Positions 8,005-15,280 of a stretch of 24,609 bases of DNA are shown in pieces. The stretch lies in assembly GCA_013286075.1 (NCBI GenBank), contig JABDGJ010000001.1, forward strand, positions 75,121-99,729, given 5' to 3'. The notes under the pieces are model-generated. The model was not told the DNA's origin, searched no databases, and saw only the letters and a list, made by a program, of their open reading frames with translations. Position 1 is the stretch's first letter. Each line of letters opens with the position of its first letter. The position numbers were made by a program, and so were the translations under genes. The stretch is from Chlamydiota bacterium (GTDB taxonomy: Bacteria > Chlamydiota > Chlamydiia > Chlamydiales > Parachlamydiaceae).

Positions 8005-8166
8005 TATACCGAAGTGGTTTCAAAATTTGGTTTCTGGCAACGCGAAAGCTCCCGCGATTAAAACATAAAAAACGGCCCAATATTATAATATGGGACCGTT
8101 TTTTATGTTTTAATCCCGGGGCTTTGGCGAAGCCAAAAATCCAAATTTTGAAATCACTTCGGTATA
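8005..8166. repeat. 162-bp imperfect inverted repeat, MITE- or REP-like
   Basis: The sequence folds back on itself about position 8085. The ends TATACCGAAGTG and its complement are exact, and the innermost 30 bp of each arm are almost identical. The middle part (ACGCGAAAGCTCCCGCG against the right arm's CCCGGGGCTTTGGCG) has diverged. A third, single-arm copy lies at 3622-3682, so the arm is a mobile or repeated unit rather than just a terminator. There is no ORF inside and no obvious target-site duplication. It ends 19 bp before the mazE-like start codon, so the right arm forms that gene's leader. Confidence 0.8.
8067..8104. terminator. Bidirectional intrinsic terminator at the repeat centre
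   Basis: AAAAAACGG-(T/C)CCC-A/T-rich stem with its complement ending CCGTTTTTT gives a GC-capped stem flanked by six A and six T residues. It can stop transcription from either side. It serves the 433-residue gene, whose stop is 117 bp upstream. Confidence 0.75.
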
Positions 8167-8184
8167 CATAAAGAGGGCGTACGT

Positions 8185-8436
8185 ATGGTTCATATTATTC
8201 AGATAGGGAACTCATTTGGCGTAAGAATTCCTAAAACAATCATTCAACAAGCAGGATTCAAAGAAAATATGGATCTTGTTTTCAAAGTAACTAAAGAGGG
8301 ATTGTTAATCTCACCCGAAAAGCAAGCCAGAGAAGGAGGGGAACAAGAATTTAAAGCTCCTAAGAAAAAGCGTAAAGAACCTTCCTTATTAGGCGAATTT
8401 TCCAATCACTTTGACGAGGATGATTGGGAATGGTAA
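8185..8436 (+). CDS. mazE: MazE-like antitoxin, SpoVT-AbrB domain, orphan
   Basis: The 83-residue product has an N-terminal AbrB/MazE swapped-hairpin DNA-binding domain: IIQIGNSFGVRIPKTIIQQA followed by GFKENMDLVFKV and GLLISPE. The GNS and RIPK signature residues are present. A basic linker (PKKKRKEP) leads to an acidic-aromatic tail (FDEDDWEW), the kind of segment that occupies the MazF toxin groove. GAGGG lies about seven bases before the ATG. MazE proteins neutralise MazF and repress their own operon. Here the toxin gene that starts inside the antitoxin stop is cut short (8430-8504), so this antitoxin is an orphan unless a partner exists elsewhere. Confidence 0.82.
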   Translation: MVHIIQIGNSFGVRIPKTIIQQAGFKENMDLVFKVTKEGLLISPEKQAREGGEQEFKAPKKKRKEPSLLGEFSNHFDEDDWEW

Positions 8437-8504
8437 AGCAATTCGAAGTATACTTGATAAAAGCTCTATTCGAGACTTTTCATAGCGTTGCTAAAAAAAT
8501 TTAG
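8430..8504 (+). pseudogene. mazF: mazF toxin gene truncated after about 10 codons
   Basis: An ATG overlaps the mazE stop (ATGGTAA), the standard coupling of mazEF operons. The first ten residues, MVKQFEVYLI, match the usual start of MazF/PemK toxins, which continue with NLDPT. Instead the frame runs into unrelated residues (KALFETFHSVAKKI) and stops at 8502-8504. None of the MazF catalytic core is present here or later in the window. The breakpoint is near 8459. The toxin has been lost by deletion or replacement and the antitoxin kept. Confidence 0.65.
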
Positions 8505-8511
8505 ATAAAAA

Positions 8512-9102
8512 ATGAGTAAATATACCTTTAGCAACCCATTCGTTAAATTTTTTTTCATATCATTATTTTATGTTTTATTGCATTCAATAGAGGCAGTAGA
8601 AATCAGAGCAGAAATTACTAATTGTCTAAACGTACAAGCGATTTTAATGAGTGAACATGCTGACTATCATGGGGATTATGCTTTCAAGGATCATATCTAT
8701 TCTGATTTACATTCTCATAAAAGTTTAAACGATGAATTTTTTCGTATTAGAGAATATCAAATAACAAGGTGGCAGCAAAAGCCAGTTGTTGCTGTATATA
8801 AAATTAGGGATTCACATTTACAAAATCATCAGATTTTATTTCAAAAAGAATTCGATACATTTGATCAGGCACAGCAATACATACCAAAGCATTTTTCTAA
8901 TAGATGTTCTTTTTTTCGGCGTGGTTGGGAATACCGCCTAAATCACATCCGTATATTTGTTGAAGAAATAGACCAACTGCCACCTTCAATAGAAATAATA
9001 GCTAGATCACAAGAAGAAATATTCAATTTGTTTAACAAGATCAACATAGTCAATATGTTAACTGACTCTGTTCCGGAATGGTATTGCAAATCAAAGGAGT
9101 AG
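8512..9102 (+). CDS. CYTH-like (triphosphate tunnel) domain protein with N-terminal leader
   Basis: The 196-residue product begins with a hydrophobic leader (FVKFFFISLFYVLLHSIEA), probably a signal peptide or anchor. The rest follows the CYTH layout of class IV adenylate cyclases and thiamine triphosphatases. VEIRAEI is at the place of the ExExK motif (E-I-R-A-E here), then FFRIREY, VVAVYKIR, FDTFDQAQQYI, SFFRRGWEYRL, IRIFVEEIDQLPPSIEI and SQEEIFNLFNKI. CYTH proteins bind triphosphates and divalent metal in a barrel. The middle Glu of the motif is Arg here, so catalysis may be altered. There is no good ribosome site before the ATG. The next gene starts 4 bp after the stop, so they are an operon. 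The call rests on pattern only. Confidence 0.5.
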   Translation: MSKYTFSNPFVKFFFISLFYVLLHSIEAVEIRAEITNCLNVQAILMSEHADYHGDYAFKDHIYSDLHSHKSLNDEFFRIREYQITRWQQKPVVAVYKIRDSHLQNHQILFQKEFDTFDQAQQYIPKHFSNRCSFFRRGWEYRLNHIRIFVEEIDQLPPSIEIIARSQEEIFNLFNKINIVNMLTDSVPEWYCKSKE

Positions 9103-9106
9103 TGGA

Positions 9107-9952
9107 ATGACCCAGCCTGCTAACAGAGAACCCCAATTACCAAGCCTTATTTTTTTAGGCGCACTCCGTAGTATAGGCGGATTTCCTTTTGAACATCCTT
9201 TGGAATTAATGAAAATAACAGCTCAGGCAAATCCTAAGCATGCATCTTGGCAAATTATTAGTGGCATAGTGAAAGAAAGAGGTGTTTTTGGTTTTTATAA
9301 TACCATTCTAACTAATTTTCCTCGGCGAGTTTTAAGAGAAGCTGTTAGATGGCCCGTTATCGGCTATACACACGAACAACTCATTAAAAAATTCCCAGAA
9401 ACATTTACTAGAGAGGGAACGAATGCGAAAGTAGTAACGGGCTTTTCTGTAGCATTGTTTGATTCTTTAGTCATACTTCCTCTTGAGCAATTAATGGCCT
9501 ATCGTGTTAAAGAACGGGAACGTTATAGCACATTTTTTAAAAAAAGATTTAATCAAGATGGAATCAGTTCTTTATATCGGGGAGTTGGTGTAAATTTATT
9601 TCGTCAAGGTGTTGTGTGGACTACTGTGATGACGATCAATAATGAATCTAAAAAACAATTTGATCTCTTTGATAAAGAGAAAACACACCCATACTTGCGG
9701 CAAGGAATCACAAGTGTTCTAATTGCAATAGGCCTTATCACCTGGGGATTGCCTGTGGACTTTGTTAAAACACGCATTCAAATGGATGCTGACCTACAAC
9801 AAATGAAAGTATCATCTGTAGTACGAACATTAATACATCGACATCGCTTTTCAGGTTTTTACGCAGGTGCATTGCCTGTTTTTGTTCACACGGTTTTTCA
9901 TGCCACTTTAGGTGGCTATATTTTAGATAAAGTTTTCGGCTCGCATAAATAA
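9107..9952 (+). CDS. Mitochondrial carrier family (SLC25-like) protein
   Basis: The 281-residue product has the standard length and three-fold repeat of mitochondrial carriers. Repeat 1 has HPLELMK (P31-x-E33-x-x-K36) and GVFGFYNT. Repeat 2 has LPLEQLMAYR near residue 125 (the basic residue is displaced) and DGISSLYRG. Repeat 3 has LPVDFVKTRIQMD near residue 214, a textbook signature, and FSGFYAGALPVF. In mitochondria these proteins exchange nucleotides, carboxylates or other metabolites across the inner membrane. The family is very rare in bacteria; LncP of Legionella pneumophila is a known effector example. A strong ribosome site (AAAGGAG) precedes the ATG. Two destinations are possible: the bacterial membrane, or delivery into host mitochondria. 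Substrate cannot be read. Confidence 0.9.
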   Translation: MTQPANREPQLPSLIFLGALRSIGGFPFEHPLELMKITAQANPKHASWQIISGIVKERGVFGFYNTILTNFPRRVLREAVRWPVIGYTHEQLIKKFPETFTREGTNAKVVTGFSVALFDSLVILPLEQLMAYRVKERERYSTFFKKRFNQDGISSLYRGVGVNLFRQGVVWTTVMTINNESKKQFDLFDKEKTHPYLRQGITSVLIAIGLITWGLPVDFVKTRIQMDADLQQMKVSSVVRTLIHRHRFSGFYAGALPVFVHTVFHATLGGYILDKVFGSHK

Positions 9953-10090
9953 CACGAAAGCTCACTTGTGTGTGAGCACAATTAAGCTTGATTTTTCGAA
10001 CCTATTGAAGGTAAGATTTGATGTCGCACTTCAATAGCGATTCACTAAAAAAAACAATCTAGAGCGTGTCGTCAACAGAGGTATCTAAAA

Positions 10091-10843
10091 ATGAAACTAG
10101 TTACAGCTATTTGCTTTTTCATAGCATTTATTTCCAATGGATATTCTATTGCTGCTAACAACCTGGGAAACCATTTGCAGCTATTAGTCGTTACCACCGA
10201 AAGTTGGGAAGAAAAGAGTGGGTACATGCGATTGTTTGAAAAGGGAGATCAAGATGAACAATGGACTCTGATTAGTACACCTATTCCAGTTGTTGTTGGA
10301 AAATCTGGGATGGCCTGGGGGATTGGTTTGCATAATCTTATCGACAATCAACCTGTTAATAAATCTGAGGGTGATTTGAGATCTCCAGCTGGCATTTTTT
10401 CACTTGGCCATGTATTCGGTTTCTTTCCAAGATCTGAAACTGCTCATTTAAAAATGGATTATCTGGAGATTAATGAATTCACGGAGGCAGTAGATGATCC
10501 TCTGTCTCATTTTTATAATTCCATTGTGGATAGCAGAGAAGTAACTCCTGATTGGAGTAGTTCAGAAAGAATGGGAGGAGAACCGCTTTATGAAATTGGT
10601 TTAGTGGTGAATCACAATTTCCCTCAATCAATACCGGGAAAAGGCTCTGCAATTTTCTTTCATATATGGCGCAATTGTAATTCAGGTACAGCTGGTTGTA
10701 CAGCAATGAGCTATGACAACTTAGAGAGAATTCTTCGTTGGCTTGACAAATGGAAAAATCCTGTACTCATTCAGTTACCCTATCATGTTTACTCCCAATT
10801 GCAGTCTGCCTGGGATCTACCACCTCTTTTACATGAAAAATAA
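10091..10843 (+). CDS. Exported L,D-transpeptidase (YkuD-like catalytic domain)
   Basis: The 250-residue product has a signal peptide (MKLVTAICFFIAFISNGYSIA) and then the YkuD-type fold of the COG3786 sort. It has IPVVVGKSGMAWG, the product-like loop GDLRSPAGIFSLG, and the catalytic stretch FFHIWRNCNSGTAGCTAMS, with the nucleophile Cys in TAGCTAM and the paired His at its start. The closing WLDKWKNPVLIQLP strand is typical. L,D-transpeptidases form 3-3 cross-links or attach proteins to peptidoglycan in the periplasm. AGAGG lies about ten bases before the ATG. With two other M15-type proteins in this window it supports a cell with real peptidoglycan, unlike classical chlamydiae, where it is scant. 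The catalytic residues are intact. Confidence 0.85.
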   Translation: MKLVTAICFFIAFISNGYSIAANNLGNHLQLLVVTTESWEEKSGYMRLFEKGDQDEQWTLISTPIPVVVGKSGMAWGIGLHNLIDNQPVNKSEGDLRSPAGIFSLGHVFGFFPRSETAHLKMDYLEINEFTEAVDDPLSHFYNSIVDSREVTPDWSSSERMGGEPLYEIGLVVNHNFPQSIPGKGSAIFFHIWRNCNSGTAGCTAMSYDNLERILRWLDKWKNPVLIQLPYHVYSQLQSAWDLPPLLHEK

Positions 10844-10860
10844 AAAAAATGGAGAAAAAT

Positions 10861-11247
10861 ATGAATTTTGGACGATTAGAGCTTGATAAGCAAATTTCCC
10901 AAGAGCTCTCACACTTTTTTAAATTTGCTAATGATAAAAATCCCAATGTTGTTATTGAAACATGGAAAAAGGAAGAAGAGAAATCTATAGGACACGAGAC
11001 ACGAACTCGGCGTATTTTTTTGCATTGCGTATCCTGCAATACAGAACGATTCTCTAGAATGTGGTCTGAAATTCAAAAAAATCCAAAATCTATTAATTTA
11101 GGTACCAATACTTATTTTTGTCAACCTTGCGTGGCGAAAGTTGCGAAACTTGGTGAGAGTATTGAAAATAGATCTTCAGAGGCAGGAAAAAGACTTCAAG
11201 AGCTTTGGAATCAAAACCTATTTGGTCCTTTACGTAGTGGAATCTAA
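10861..11247 (+). CDS. Hypothetical protein with two CxxC pairs
   Basis: The 128-residue product has CVSC (about residue 55) and CQPC (about residue 85), a spacing that fits a zinc-ribbon-like metal site with an intervening helix (RFSRMWSEIQKNP). The N-terminal half is charged and helical; the C-terminal end is helical (SEAGKRLQELWNQ). An upstream ATG at 10849 is in frame, but GGAG lies about seven bases before 10861, so I favour 10861. It begins 17 bp after the L,D-transpeptidase stop, so the two are probably co-transcribed. No known family was recognised and the metal site is an inference from the Cys pairs. Confidence 0.65.
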   Translation: MNFGRLELDKQISQELSHFFKFANDKNPNVVIETWKKEEEKSIGHETRTRRIFLHCVSCNTERFSRMWSEIQKNPKSINLGTNTYFCQPCVAKVAKLGESIENRSSEAGKRLQELWNQNLFGPLRSGI

Positions 11248-11325
11248 AATAGATAAATACATCAGTATCCGGTTGTTTTTTGTGTATTAATGCACTGGCG
11301 CGTTGATTAAATCACTCTAGGGTCA

Positions 11326-11592
11326 GTGCATTTTTGGGGACGAGGCTATGCAACAGAAGGTGCTAAAGCAACGTTACAATATGGCTTCAAAAAAATTTCT
11401 TTACCAGAAATTGTCTCATTTACGGCTGTAAAAAACATTCGCTCACGACATGTCATGGAAAAGATCGGTATGGATCATGATGAAATCGATGACTTTGATC
11501 ATCCCAAGCTTTCTGATGACCATCCACTCAAGCGACATGTACTCTATCGAATTAAATCCAGTAAATGGCAAAAACTCCAAGGCCATTCATAA
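11326..11592 (+). pseudogene. 5'-truncated GNAT (RimJ/RimL-type) acetyltransferase
   Basis: Only the C-terminal half of an acetyltransferase is here. FWGRGYATEGAKATLQYGF is the acetyl-CoA-binding motif A, followed by LPEIVSFTAVKNIRSRHVME and the RimL-like end FDHPKLSDDHPLKRHVLY. Family members are about 170-180 residues; about 88 remain. The frame is closed by a stop at about 11305 and the sequence just upstream does not look like the missing half. GTG at 11326 could start translation, but the N-terminal strands needed for the fold are missing. It is most likely a decayed gene. Confidence 0.75.
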
Positions 11593-11618
11593 AAAAAATG
11601 TCTTTGATAGAGGTATTA

Positions 11619-12053
11619 CTAATCTTCACCGAAAAGCCTACAACGCCATTCTTCCACTATTGACGTTTCTTTATTTTCCACGTATTTTTGAAAAGCATCC
11701 TTCACATAATCTGATTGACAGTGAGTATCAAAAGCTGCAATATTTCTATATTCTTGAAGAAGTACGATCGTATATTTAGATTTTCCTGGAGCGCCTGGAT
11801 GGGAAATTTGTCGAGTGGCATGCGCTCTTATACAACCATTTTCACTTTTTTTAGTTAATGTCATAAGCTCTTTAAAAAAATCCCATAATTCATCTTCATG
11901 ATTTTCCTTAGGCAACCACTCAGAAACAACAAACACATGATCCGACATACTGATACTCCTCAGTTCTTCTTCATACGAAGAAGCATGACATCTTATAACT
12001 AAAAGACTACACAAAAAGATAAATATTTTCACCACGTAAAAACTCTCTCTCAT
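11619..12053 (-). CDS. ABM-domain (YgiN-like) protein with apparent signal peptide
   Basis: The 144-residue product contains an antibiotic-biosynthesis monooxygenase domain, a small ferredoxin-like fold: HVFVVSEWLPKENHEDELWD, then NGCIRAHATRQISHPGAPGK, YTIVLLQEYRNIAAFDTHCQ and the closing IVEEWRC. Such proteins are cofactor-free oxygenases or quinol-modifying enzymes. The first 35 residues (KIFIFLCSLLVIRCHASS) look like a signal peptide. An internal ATG at 11948, directly before the domain (MSDHVFVV), has GAGGAG about six bases before it, so translation could also start there and give a cytosolic form. The two starts cannot be separated by inspection. It converges with the GNAT remnant and diverges from the 467-residue gene. 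Confidence 0.75.
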   Translation of the reverse strand: MRESFYVVKIFIFLCSLLVIRCHASSYEEELRSISMSDHVFVVSEWLPKENHEDELWDFFKELMTLTKKSENGCIRAHATRQISHPGAPGKSKYTIVLLQEYRNIAAFDTHCQSDYVKDAFQKYVENKETSIVEEWRCRLFGED

Positions 12054-12097
12054 AGGCCTATTAGAAGCAAATCGTCAAAATGCTCAACTAAACTTTT

Positions 12098-13501
12098 ATG
12101 AATGTAAATAATCAAAGCAATAGAATTGTATGGTATGAGCCACCATTTGCTCCATCGGGAAGCTCTGCGATAGGCGAGATTTTGTTAGTTGGCGCAAACA
12201 GCTTTAGAAGCGTAGAACAACTAAGCATTGTTAAACGTATAGACCAAATTGTATATCGATTTTTCGTTGCAACACACATGGCAATGTTTGCAATAATGTT
12301 TGATCTAGTAAAATGGGTTTGGGTTATTAGATCCTTTGATTCTGTAAAGAATGAATTGCAAAATCTCATCTCAATCCTTATCTCTCCTTTCTTCGCTTTA
12401 GGCTTTTTATTTGGTTATATTCCAAAAGTAAATCTGTTTAAAGGAAGTTTCAAAGAAACACTAGATTTTTATAATAGAAACAACCCTGCTTTCACATTGA
12501 ATTTCGTATGGCTTGAAAATAGGATAAAGGAAAATCCGCAGTTACTGACATCATTGAGCAGCCCTCAGATGATAAAATTATTAGATATTGCCATAGACCA
12601 TAAGAATGAGAATGTTTTTAGGGTCATTTTTCAGTCGGTAAAAAACAATCAACAACGATTTAATGATGTCAGACAAAGCTTCATCATTCATTTATTGGAT
12701 AATCCGAACAAGGATAAGGAATTGCGCTTTTTTAGAATACTGCTTGAATTAGGCAATGATTTCCCTTTTTTGGACAGAGATTTTCCTCTCACGAACCTGC
12801 TTTCGCGCAATCATAGTGCGCCATTTCTCGAATTGATTGCTAAAATAACTTGTATTTTTTCTCATCATCTCGATCTGGAGATAAATTTTTTACATTGCCA
12901 TCGCAAAAAACTTGTAGAAAACTCGGCAATACTCATTCGAGCTGGCCATTGTCTTTCATATAATTTAGACATGATCAAGCCCATTTTTCAATACATGAAA
13001 GGGAAAGGGCAGCTTATTTTTTTGGATGAGAGTCGTTATCGTTTGGGCAACAGGTTCATCCCAGCATCACTCATCCACTCGTTACTTCTTCATCAGGAAG
13101 GAGTAGAACATGACACAGCGAATCTTACAATCGATAATTTCTCTCGAACAACATGTCTACAGCTAAAGAAGTACAGAGCTTATATATTTCCTTATTTTTC
13201 TAGAATGCAAGAATTAAGAGAAAGACTGCGAGAACACGAAGAGAATCGATCTCGTTACTATTCCTCCGAAGAATTTGATGAAAGATGTAACAAGATGATC
13301 ATAGATGTCGTATATAATGTGATCGGAAGCGACAGAAACATTTCTTCCATTATTGTCGCTTATTTTTTTCTGGATGATTGGAAGAAATTGGAGAACGAGG
13401 CTTTATCGCGTGCTGAATATGATTATAATAGCAATGAAGACTATAATACACAAAATATTCGCTTCGACATGAATTCAGAGAACGATATTGCGGAAGCATA
13501 G
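12098..13501 (+). CDS. Inc-like or helical-repeat protein, 467 residues
   Basis: The N-terminal 45 residues are polar and lack a signal peptide. Two closely spaced hydrophobic segments follow at about residues 57-78 (FFVATHMAMFAIMFDLVKWV) and 90-108 (LISILISPFFALGFLFGYI). This bilobed hydrophobic shape is the hallmark of chlamydial inclusion-membrane proteins. The remaining 350 residues are helical, with repeated short units that recall degenerate ankyrin or TPR-like solenoids (PQMIKLLDIAIDHKNENVFR; FFRILLELGNDFPFLDRDF). The tail is acidic (EDYNTQNIRFDMNSEND). There is no clear ribosome site. It lies divergent from the ABM gene across 44 bp. An effector or inclusion-membrane role is inferred; I see no enzymatic motif. 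Confidence 0.68.
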   Translation: MNVNNQSNRIVWYEPPFAPSGSSAIGEILLVGANSFRSVEQLSIVKRIDQIVYRFFVATHMAMFAIMFDLVKWVWVIRSFDSVKNELQNLISILISPFFALGFLFGYIPKVNLFKGSFKETLDFYNRNNPAFTLNFVWLENRIKENPQLLTSLSSPQMIKLLDIAIDHKNENVFRVIFQSVKNNQQRFNDVRQSFIIHLLDNPNKDKELRFFRILLELGNDFPFLDRDFPLTNLLSRNHSAPFLELIAKITCIFSHHLDLEINFLHCHRKKLVENSAILIRAGHCLSYNLDMIKPIFQYMKGKGQLIFLDESRYRLGNRFIPASLIHSLLLHQEGVEHDTANLTIDNFSRTTCLQLKKYRAYIFPYFSRMQELRERLREHEENRSRYYSSEEFDERCNKMIIDVVYNVIGSDRNISSIIVAYFFLDDWKKLENEALSRAEYDYNSNEDYNTQNIRFDMNSENDIAEA

Positions 13502-13633
13502 CTATATCAAAATAAGTTAAGAGCTTCTTTAGAGAGTGTCTACTAGTTTTATATTTTGACATAAATATCAAATCAGTATTTCATAGACTGAATTCTTAAT
13601 GAGAAACTATTTTGAATAGCCAAGGAAAAGCAG

Positions 13634-14233
13634 ATGAATGAACCCAAATTATTTGCAGTTTATTTAGGTGGCCGAGCAGATCGCTGCAATATCGAACTAC
13701 ATGATGTTGTTTTTGTTATTGGCTCTTGTATTGAAGAAACCTATCCTTTGCTTGCTAAAAAATGGTTTGGCAACTTGAATCATTTTCATATCGATTCTTA
13801 CCTTCACCTAAAAAATATAGATGGATATGAGATTGAATTATCAAAAACTCCTTCTCAAGATACGACCTCAAAAAAACTCTATTTTATTAATCTTGGCGCT
13901 TATCAACCGCATGAATTTACTGAGTACCATCAAAGTGCATTTTATGTAGCAGAGGATGCTCCTGAAGCTATTCGTAGAGCCAAGTCCGAATTGTGTCAAG
14001 GATTACAGACAATTCATAAAGATGATGTCGTACTACTCGATCATGTAAGCCAAAACTTTGATGTTGATGATATTTTAGAAATTGGAAATGTGGATGAATA
14101 CTTCATTTCTCTTAAATCATCCCCTTCTCAAGAAAAGACCTTTCCAATTTCTGCGTATATTAACCTGAGTTTTGGCTTTCTCTCCTCGGAATTTAGCAAT
14201 CTAACGGGCAACTTTCAAGATACCGCTTCTTGA
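13634..14233 (+). CDS. DUF1543 protein
   Basis: The 199-residue product matches DUF1543 in both halves. The first half has FAVYLGGRADRCNIELHDVV, IEETYPLLAKKWFGN, FHIDSYLHLKNIDGYEIEL and KLYFINLGAYQPHEFTEYHQ. The second half has FYVAEDAPEAIRRAK, IHKDDVVLLDHV and DEYFISLKSSPS, a second copy of the same fold. The family is widespread in bacteria and its role is unknown. AAGGA lies eight bases before the ATG. The gene is complete. It stands alone between the Inc-like gene and a convergent SnoaL-like gene. Confidence 0.85.
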   Translation: MNEPKLFAVYLGGRADRCNIELHDVVFVIGSCIEETYPLLAKKWFGNLNHFHIDSYLHLKNIDGYEIELSKTPSQDTTSKKLYFINLGAYQPHEFTEYHQSAFYVAEDAPEAIRRAKSELCQGLQTIHKDDVVLLDHVSQNFDVDDILEIGNVDEYFISLKSSPSQEKTFPISAYINLSFGFLSSEFSNLTGNFQDTAS

Positions 14234-14440
14234 GCATATTGATTTAATATTCTCTGCGAAGCGATATTTGAAATTCGCCTCGTGATATCGCTAATTTTCA
14301 ATGAGATAAACCCAAAACTCAGGTTATTAGGTTAGACACTCTTTTGTTGAATGTATGAAGAAGTTGCGTGATCTGAACATCATTCATGACTGGTAGAACT
14401 CATTGAACTGCCCGGAATTTCTGGATAGTTCAAAGGTTTG

Positions 14441-14794
14441 TTAAAATTCCCTTGCAAAACGACTAGTATCATGAAACAGCTCAATTCTCACGATCAAGTT
14501 ATTGCGAAAAGTTAATAGAGAAGCTCCTGGGAAATTGTCTGCTACTCCAGGAATATCTACATCGTAAACGATCATTGCCTGATCTTCTGACCCAAATTTA
14601 GCTCGTATCGTAAGAGATTTCAAAGCATTCATAAAATTGCTCGTGGCTGCTGTGACAGCTTCTTTTCCTTTTAGGATTGCTAATGGACTATAAAATTCCA
14701 CTTCAGAATCCAAGTATTTCTTGATTGCTTCTACATTCTTTGTTCCTATCAACTTGTAATATTCTTCGGCTTTCACTGCGTTGCTTGTTACCAT
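14441..14794 (-). CDS. SnoaL / NTF2-like small protein
   Basis: The 117-residue product fits the cone-shaped NTF2-like fold: an N-terminal helix pair (AEEYYKLIGTKNVEAIKKYL), then VEFYSPLAILKGKEAVTAAT, LTIRAKFGSEDQAMIVYDVD and the closing LLTFRNNLIVRIELFHD. Relatives include ketosteroid isomerases, SnoaL-type cyclases and many uncharacterised binding proteins. The ligand or reaction cannot be read. AGAGGA precedes the ATG. It converges with the DUF1543 gene. Confidence 0.78.
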   Translation of the reverse strand: MVTSNAVKAEEYYKLIGTKNVEAIKKYLDSEVEFYSPLAILKGKEAVTAATSNFMNALKSLTIRAKFGSEDQAMIVYDVDIPGVADNFPGASLLTFRNNLIVRIELFHDTSRFAREF

Positions 14795-14934
14795 AATCCT
14801 CTTCTTGCATTTATTTTATTTACTGATTATTACTATCATTAAAAATCTCTTTGGCTGATGCCTCAACGATATCAATATATTGGATATTTCACAAAGGTTA
14901 AGAGCGTTGACAAACCTCTAAAGGACTAAACTGC

Positions 14935-15273
14935 ATGAACTCAAATTGTGATTTATCAAAAAAAAGATGCATTCCTTGCAGAGGGAATGTTCCTCCTCTT
15001 ACAGGTGAGTCGCTAATAAAACTACAATGCCAACTAGATAAGAATTGGAAAGTAGTGAATGAACACCATCTTGAAAGAGAATTTGTTTTTAAAAATTTTC
15101 AAGAAGCTCTAGCTTTTACAAATAAAATAGGAGAAATTGCCGAACAAGAAGATCACCATCCTGATATTTTGTTATCTTATGGGAAAGTCAAAGTTCTCTT
15201 ATGGACTCATAAGATTAATGGTCTATCTGAAAGCGATTTTATTCTCGCAGCAAAGTATGACAACATCAAATAG
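14935..15273 (+). CDS. phhB: Pterin-4a-carbinolamine dehydratase
   Basis: The 112-residue product begins with the Cys-pair motif CIPCRGNVPPLTGE common in bacterial members and continues with the core: KNWKVVNEHHLEREFVFKNF, EALAFTNKIGEIAEQEDHHP and the active-site region HHPDILLSYGKVKVLLWTH, ending NGLSESDFILAAKYD. It removes water from 4a-hydroxytetrahydrobiopterin so that the cofactor of aromatic amino acid hydroxylases can be recycled. In chlamydiae a partner hydroxylase is known, but it is not in this window. AAAGGA lies about nine bases before the ATG. The gene is complete. The 3' end is followed by the DUF6314 repeat fragment at 15281. Confidence 0.92.
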   Translation: MNSNCDLSKKRCIPCRGNVPPLTGESLIKLQCQLDKNWKVVNEHHLEREFVFKNFQEALAFTNKIGEIAEQEDHHPDILLSYGKVKVLLWTHKINGLSESDFILAAKYDNIK

Positions 15274-15280
15274 AAACCCT

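Noticed and set aside
9957..10010. Terminator hairpin after the carrier gene (GCTCAC/GTGAGC)
   Set aside because: The stem is only six pairs and the T run lies about 20 bases further on, so I do not list it as a feature.
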